This document shows positions 62,401 to 64,000 of a DNA stretch of 64,000 nucleotides, one piece after another. The translations under genes and the position numbers were made by a program. The stretch spans positions 3,964,701 to 4,028,700 of the forward strand of contig OZ024856.1 of assembly GCA_964017155.1 (NCBI GenBank), in the 5' to 3' direction. The notes beneath the pieces were generated by a model that was given only the letters and a program-made list of their open reading frames with translations, had not been told where the DNA came from and did no database searches. Numbering within the stretch: the stretch's first letter is position 1; every line of letters begins with the position of its first letter. The DNA comes from Oasisia sp. SBJ-2009. Taxonomy: Eukaryota; Annelida; Polychaeta; Sabellida; Siboglinidae.

Positions 62401-63909
62401 GTTATATGATTTCTGAAGACCTTTTTATGCTCCTTAATTGTGTACCCGTCCACCAGCCATCCACCTCCCGTCTACCACCCGCCCAGTGAAATTCCTAAGC
62501 TTTGTCAATTGTAATCTGTGCTAGACACTAAAAGATTATATTATTAGGTATAAATTTATGTCAAAATTTAAGAAAACTGTGGAGCTTTACTTTGGCAGTT
62601 ATATTTGTCTTGTGTAGGGACTAACCGGTGTGAGTTTATACCAGGTTCGCTGGGGTGGGACGTAAATAGTAAGGCATGAGAATCATTATCGTCATGTCCT
62701 GGTTCTGCACGATGTAACTGTGTAGTTCTACCTGAAATACTACCACTTGCTACAGTAACACATTACATGTCATTGTCAGACCTGCAGCTGTCAGTGCAAA
62801 GAATTAATGGAATGGAAAATAAATCTTGCCACCACGCCAGGTGCCAGTATGTATCTGCAACAACACTGTCCAGTCTTTTCTAACTTCTTTGCTGTCAGCA
62901 GAGGACTGTTAGTGGATGACAAGTTGTCGCTTTGTCAAATGGAATGTGAACATTGTGAATGTGACCATCAACAAAGTGTCACCTGTCATTTTGTCTTTGA
63001 TCTTCTTCTGGTCCTCCCAGCGCAGCGACTCAAAGCCATGGATGGAGGTCTCTGTCTGGACGCGGGCACGACTCCAGAAACACTTGAAGTGGTACCAGTT
63101 GGGAATCTACAAAGAAACACAAATTTCTTAACAGGAGAGCATCTTCCTAGTTTTATACGTTGAAGGCATCATTCATACTATATAGTATGTTGCCTGCTAA
63201 ATTGTGTTTAAATAAATGAATAAGGCCATAGCAACATTCAGTTTGAAAGAATCGTTTTCAGAATTCCTGTCACAAATTACTGTGTCTGTTAATTTGAGAT
63301 AAGTGAACAGACTGCCGTCCTTAAAAATAATTAGGTTATTGTAGCAATAGAACATGTAGTCAACATATGATATAGCGAAGTAGCTCAGTGGCTAGAGCTT
63401 TGGACTAAGAGAACACGGGTTCGAACCCTGTGCTGCAATGTCAAACCTTGAGCAAGTTTTTTTACTCTACATTGCTCTGGTTTGCTCAGCTGTATGAATA
63501 AGCACCTGGATATAGACAGTGATGGGTGTTTATGTACAAATAGTCTTTGTGCATAAAGTGCAGAATGGCAGATTTCTTCCAACAGAGAAGTCGAGGTGGT
63601 GCTCGATTGAACAGGTCTACCAGGGACCCAGGGTGTAAAGTGCACTTTGAGCACTCCTGGGGATTGGATACTGCGCTGTATTTTTACTTTTATTTAGAAG
63701 ATAGAGCTTACATTTTCATAAGCATAGACAGTATTTTATTTTAAGTTAATAAATGGCACCTGAGTGATGACATGTGTCTGCTTGATGATCATTACAACAA
63801 TGTACGTGGATTTGATGTATCAAAGTATTTCTGCTTGTCCAAATATCCTTGTTGTTTTAACAGTTCATGCAGTTGTCGAGTGACTTACCTTGCCATCAAA
63901 TGTTGGGGC
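39614..63909 (-). CDS. PARP1: poly(ADP-ribose) polymerase 1, 25 exons visible, 5' end beyond window
   Basis: Nuclear DNA-break sensor that makes poly(ADP-ribose) from NAD+. The exons join with continuous phase to 938 codons, against about 972 for the matching human region. Domain order: end of zinc finger 1 (WYHFKCFW), zinc finger 2 (CRGC and HHVAC), basic NLS (KKRKAEE and KKAK), zinc finger 3 (CAEC and [11 protein letters not shown]), BRCT, WGR ([12 protein letters not shown]), helical regulatory domain, and ADP-ribosyl transferase. The catalytic H-Y-E triad is intact: His in LLWHGSG, Tyr in [15 protein letters not shown], Glu in SLLYNEY. The first two zinc-1 cysteines and the start codon lie to the right of 64000. 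All exons look undamaged. One intron is U12-type, one GC-AG, and several carry minisatellites. PARP2/3 are excluded by the three zinc fingers and BRCT. Confidence 0.98.
39687..39923 (-). other. U12-type intron in PARP1
   Basis: The donor GTATCCTTT is a full match to the minor-spliceosome consensus. The branch-site sequence ATCCTTAAC lies with its branch A 10 nt before the AG acceptor. Joining the flanks restores NEYIVYD in frame. Confidence 0.93.
39924..40041 (-). CDS. PARP1: PARP1 visible exon 24
   Basis: Reads (G)[19 protein letters not shown] through SLLYN, plus two bases of the catalytic Glu codon. Acceptor TTTTAAG. Confidence 0.94.
40370..40431 (-). CDS. PARP1: PARP1 visible exon 23
   Basis: (M)[20 protein letters not shown], 62 bases, between TTGTAG and GTGGGT. 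Matches [20 protein letters not shown] of the human enzyme. Confidence 0.95.
40797..40924 (-). CDS. PARP1: PARP1 visible exon 22 (catalytic Tyr)
   Basis: [20 protein letters not shown], then [19 protein letters not shown] and LGN, plus two bases, between GTTACAG and GTAAGT. Contains the NAD-binding tyrosine and the SKSANYC block. Confidence 0.96.
41362..41520. repeat. intronic direct repeat, copy 1
   Basis: The sequence from GGTGAGTTTGTAACGTTG through GCCTCACTGCCTTAGACTG recurs at about 42590-42735 with few changes (for example ATTAGAAGG versus ATTGGAAGG). No coding signal. Confidence 0.85.
42590..42735. repeat. intronic direct repeat, copy 2
   Basis: Second copy of the 41362 block in the same orientation, sharing TATGCCTCGTATCTGTACAC and CTAGGGACGCGTCCAACAGT. 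Confidence 0.85.
43319..43471 (-). CDS. PARP1: PARP1 visible exon 21 (catalytic His)
   Basis: Fifty-one codons, [40 protein letters not shown] and [11 protein letters not shown], between CCTGTAG and GTAAGT. WHGSG holds the NAD-binding His. Unusually G+C-rich compared with the other exons. Confidence 0.97.
44626..44724 (-). CDS. PARP1: PARP1 visible exon 20
   Basis: Thirty-three codons, [20 protein letters not shown] to ELHVVE, between GTTTCAG and GTCAGT. Start of the transferase domain (THATTHNAYDLEV in human). Confidence 0.94.
44812..44868. repeat. degenerate copy of PARP1 exon-19 end in intron
   Basis: AGTTTCTCATAGTATAAGTC, then TATTGGGTCT and TAAGTCCACTGACC resemble exon 49928-50053 and its donor flank (AGTTTCTCGTAGTACGAGTC, TATCGGGTCT, preceded by TAAGTCCACATACC). 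Confidence 0.7.
44865..48959. mobile_element. TTAA-flanked inverted-repeat element, piggyBac-like, about 4.1 kb
   Basis: TTAA followed by CCCATTAGACCCC at the left is mirrored by GGGGTCTAATGAG followed by TTAA at the right (12 of 13 bases inverted). A TTAA duplication with CC-starting termini is characteristic of piggyBac elements. Inside I find no DDD transposase frame, only short frames, (TA)-poor AT-rich DNA, and a G+C-rich island at 47731-48107. It is therefore probably non-autonomous or decayed. Short terminal repeats make this inference, not proof. Confidence 0.6.
47731..48107. other. CpG-rich island inside the TTAA element
   Basis: G+C and CpG content jump (CCGCCGTCGGCATCGTCGCC and similar). 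Frames are open on both strands (109 codons plus, 144 codons minus) but neither shows a recognisable domain. It could be a captured host promoter or first exon, or the element's own 5' region. Confidence 0.4.
48960..49806. mobile_element. TTAA-flanked element with about 107-bp terminal inverted repeats
   Basis: The left arm 48960-49066 (AGGACAAAAAGTTAACTG onward, including CATACACCTAATAGAGTTA and TTCCACATATACTCAATTTT) is inverted at 49700-49806 with roughly 88% identity by eye. It is flanked by TTAA at 48956-48959 and 49807-49810. The 0.85-kb unit lacks a transposase frame, so it is a MITE-scale non-autonomous DNA transposon. Confidence 0.85.
49807..49927. repeat. tandem copies derived from PARP1 exon-19 end and donor
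   Basis: Two imperfect units of about 60 bp share AGTTTCTC, GAGTCTA-TGGGTC, GTAAGTCCAC and CTGTA-CTGTCT with the adjacent exon start on the plus strand. They continue seamlessly into exon 49928-50053. Confidence 0.75.
49928..50053 (-). CDS. PARP1: PARP1 visible exon 19
   Basis: Forty-two codons, [20 protein letters not shown] through [16 protein letters not shown], between TTGCAG and GTATGT. C-terminal helices of the regulatory domain. Confidence 0.96.
50812..50934 (-). CDS. PARP1: PARP1 visible exon 18
   Basis: Forty-one codons, [39 protein letters not shown] and IK, between GTTGCAG and GTGAGC. Confidence 0.96.
51316..51415. repeat. (TGCTG)n pentanucleotide repeat in PARP1 intron
   Basis: About 17 copies of GTGCT/TGCTG with GTGCG variants at the right, ending about 25 bases from the donor of exon 17. 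Confidence 0.9.
51442..51525 (-). CDS. PARP1: PARP1 visible exon 17
   Basis: Twenty-eight codons, [20 protein letters not shown] and KVLSELQQ, between TTTGTAG and GTTTGT. Confidence 0.96.
51957..52085 (-). CDS. PARP1: PARP1 visible exon 16
   Basis: Forty-three codons, including [20 protein letters not shown] and KKAMLEFE, between GTGGCAG and GTAAGA. Start of the helical domain. Confidence 0.96.
52508..52706 (-). CDS. PARP1: PARP1 visible exon 15 (WGR domain)
   Basis: (R)[19 protein letters not shown] through [18 protein letters not shown], between CACCAG and GTGAGT. Holds the Trp-Gly-Arg motif that names the domain. Confidence 0.97.
52843..52945. repeat. stray copy of the 9.4-kb repeat family
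   Basis: CTAATACAGTCCCCTTGCTA and GTGACCTAATAGTGAGATTC then TACTGTAAAAC match the CAGTAAAACCCC/GGTCACC architecture of the 9405-10112 arrays, here as one unit with mirrored ends. Confidence 0.55.
53416..53462. repeat. (GCAC)n tetranucleotide next to a splice donor
   Basis: About 11 ACGC units directly abut the donor of PARP1 exon 14. Confidence 0.95.
53467..53599 (-). CDS. PARP1: PARP1 visible exon 14
   Basis: (G)[39 protein letters not shown] and DGSK, between CTTGTAG and GTTTGT. Start of the WGR domain. Confidence 0.95.
53650..54514 (-). other. PARP1 intron, no further feature
   Basis: AT-rich intron. Nothing supported besides ordinary sequence. Confidence 0.6.
54515..54592 (-). CDS. PARP1: PARP1 visible exon 13
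   Basis: (E)[19 protein letters not shown] and VVDPDS between CTGCAG and GTAAGT, as in human KLTLKGGAAVDPDSG. Confidence 0.94.
54709..54802. repeat. (CCCCTC)n hexanucleotide repeat in PARP1 intron
   Basis: About 15 copies of CCCCTC/CCCTCT. The Pro-Leu and Glu-Gly frames through it are not genes. Confidence 0.95.
55365..55577. repeat. three-copy tandem repeat in PARP1 intron
   Basis: Units of 77, 69 and 69 bases contain TTTAAACTATTTATTTATTG, ACATACTTATT and TACTGACATTTTAGTCAC. Confidence 0.85.
55744..55816 (-). CDS. PARP1: PARP1 visible exon 12
   Basis: [20 protein letters not shown] and REKE, plus one base, between TATTCAG and GTACAC. Linker between BRCT and WGR, less conserved, kept in frame by both neighbours. 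Confidence 0.85.
56590..56735 (-). CDS. PARP1: PARP1 visible exon 11 (BRCT end)
   Basis: (A)[39 protein letters not shown] and HSICSWGSE, between TTGCAG and GTACAC. Confidence 0.95.
57285..57511 (-). CDS. PARP1: PARP1 visible exon 10 (BRCT)
   Basis: [15 protein letters not shown], then [34 protein letters not shown] and TAACISSK, between TTTCAG and GTAAGT. Classic BRCT start (G-F-GK-LGG-T). Confidence 0.96.
58327..58446 (-). CDS. PARP1: PARP1 visible exon 9 (zinc finger 3, second half)
   Basis: (S)[19 protein letters not shown] and following, to DEYKDIPC, between TTTTAG and GTGAGT. Supplies the third and fourth zinc-3 cysteines. Confidence 0.95.
58799..59060. repeat. 22-bp minisatellite carrying duplicated splice donors
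   Basis: TGACTCAC recurs every 22 bases from 58799 to 59041 (12 times). The first nine copies are followed by CCACCATATACAAG, the last three by CTGCTGTACACAAG. Read on the minus strand, the last unit is the 3' end of PARP1 exon 8 plus its donor (TACAGCAG then GTGAGTCA). The array is thus an expansion of an exon-intron boundary. Confidence 0.95.
59049..59131 (-). CDS. PARP1: PARP1 visible exon 8 (zinc finger 3, first half)
   Basis: [20 protein letters not shown], then GGQLVYS, plus two bases, between GTTTTAG and GTGAGT. First zinc-3 cysteine pair CAEC. Confidence 0.95.
59495..59611 (-). CDS. PARP1: PARP1 visible exon 7
   Basis: Thirty-nine codons, [20 protein letters not shown] through VIPPGESR, between CTTTCAG and GTGAGT. 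Matches human AQNDLIWNIKDEL. Confidence 0.94.
59612..60338 (-). other. GC-AG intron in PARP1
   Basis: The donor is AAG followed by GCACGT, the acceptor CTTTCAG. Only the GC site keeps the KALK-TQNQLMW junction in frame. The nearest GT would give a shifted phase. Confidence 0.8.
60339..60420 (-). CDS. PARP1: PARP1 visible exon 6 (nuclear localisation signal)
   Basis: (G)[19 protein letters not shown] and TAEDKALK. The two basic clusters correspond to the bipartite NLS of vertebrate PARP1. The acceptor is AATCTAG. Confidence 0.9.
60791..60862 (-). CDS. PARP1: PARP1 visible exon 5
   Basis: (D)[19 protein letters not shown] and GKGK, plus two bases, between TCTCAG and GTGAGT. Confidence 0.94.
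61043..61182 (-). CDS. PARP1: PARP1 visible exon 4 (zinc finger 2, second half)
   Basis: [39 protein letters not shown] and TSDLSPK, plus two bases, between CAACAG and GTGAGT. WHHVAC provides the zinc-binding His and Cys. Confidence 0.96.
61861..61967 (-). CDS. PARP1: PARP1 visible exon 3 (zinc finger 2, first half)
   Basis: [20 protein letters not shown], then [15 protein letters not shown], between CCTCTAG and GTAATG. CRGC is the first zinc-2 cysteine pair. Confidence 0.96.
61968..62982 (-). other. PARP1 intron, no further feature
   Basis: Ordinary AT-rich intron. No array or transposon end recognised. Confidence 0.6.
62983..63106 (-). CDS. PARP1: PARP1 visible exon 2 (zinc finger 1, second half)
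   Basis: [40 protein letters not shown] and T, plus one base, between TTTGTAG and GTGACA. WYHFKC holds the His and Cys ligands of zinc 1. Confidence 0.96.
63374..63705 (+). mobile_element. tRNA-derived SINE, well preserved copy
   Basis: The head resembles a tRNA gene: A box TAGCTCAGTGG (63381-63391) and perfect B box GGTTCGAACCC (63418-63428). Next comes a conserved central domain (ACATTGCTCTGGTTTGCTCA, GCTGTATGAATAAGCACCTG). The tail carries AAAGTGCACTTTGAGCACTC and ATACTGCGCTGTATTTT, resembling a LINE 3' end. It sits in a PARP1 intron in antisense orientation. The 10.6-kb element is a diverged relative. Confidence 0.75.
63889..63909 (-). CDS. PARP1: PARP1 visible exon 1, a 21-nt micro-exon
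   Basis: GCCCCAACATTTGATGGCAA plus G encodes APTFDGK, phase 0 at both ends, between TTTTCAG and GTAAGT. It matches SPMFDGK of vertebrate zinc finger 1 just before WYHF. Confidence 0.92.
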
Positions 63910-64000
63910 CTGAAAACAACAAAACAATAATTCAGCACAGATCTAGATAAAAACGTAATTGTTTTGCAGCTGGTTGCCCAGTTACTGATAATGTGTTACT

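Noticed and set aside
63374..63445. Functional tRNA gene
   Set aside because: Pol III A and B boxes are present, but the acceptor and anticodon stems do not fold convincingly and SINE body and tail follow directly.

Overview
This is a eukaryotic, AT-rich, repeat-laden genomic window. It has spliced genes with GT-AG, GC-AG and U12-type introns, non-LTR and LTR retrotransposon debris, tRNA-derived SINEs, and many microsatellites and minisatellites. The SINE architecture (tRNA head, conserved central domain, 3' tail resembling a LINE end), the metazoan PARP1 and fumarase exons, and a glycoprotein-hormone-receptor-like first exon suggest a marine invertebrate. A lophotrochozoan such as a mollusc is my best guess, but the species cannot be read from the sequence.

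Layout. 1-11 kb: mostly non-coding, with tandem arrays at 0.9-1.2, 4.9-5.6, 8.5-8.7 and 9.4-10.1 kb, a candidate minus-strand membrane-protein exon at 366-704, and a SINE at 10.6-11.0 kb. 11.2-11.8 kb: a minus-strand first exon with signal peptide and LRR N-cap, with a CpG-rich upstream region. 11.8-25.1 kb: a transposon graveyard. It holds a LINE tail fragment, a 200-N gap, a 5'-truncated LINE with an open 553-codon reverse transcriptase frame, long (TA)n tracts, a pentanucleotide array, a decayed LTR-retrotransposon integrase, and MITEs. 26.2-28.6 kb: two phase-compatible plus-strand exon candidates of an unrecognised gene (or alternative 5' end of fumarase). 30.0-36.8 kb: seven exons of fumarate hydratase (plus). 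39.6-63.9 kb: 25 coding exons of PARP1 (minus), lacking only the 5'-most coding sequence, which lies beyond base 64000. The two genes converge, with 3' ends about 2.8 kb apart at their stop codons.

Both genes were rebuilt exon by exon, with reading phase continuous across every junction. Fumarase (461 codons visible, the same length as the matching part of human FH) is a TCA-cycle enzyme that also has a cytosolic/nuclear DNA-damage role. PARP1 (938 codons visible) is the nuclear DNA-break sensor. Their adjacency is notable, but I infer no co-regulation from the sequence.

The most interesting structure is at splice sites. (1) The PARP1 catalytic glutamate codon is split by a textbook U12-type intron. 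(2) Fumarase has a GC-AG intron almost wholly made of tandem repeats, the last of which runs into the acceptor. (3) Several arrays appear seeded by duplication of an exon end plus its splice donor, most clearly a 22-bp array at 58799-59060 that carries 12 copies of GTGAGTCA, only the 5'-most being the real donor. (4) A 4.1-kb and a 0.85-kb TTAA-flanked inverted-repeat element sit side by side in one PARP1 intron, separating degenerate copies of a neighbouring exon end.
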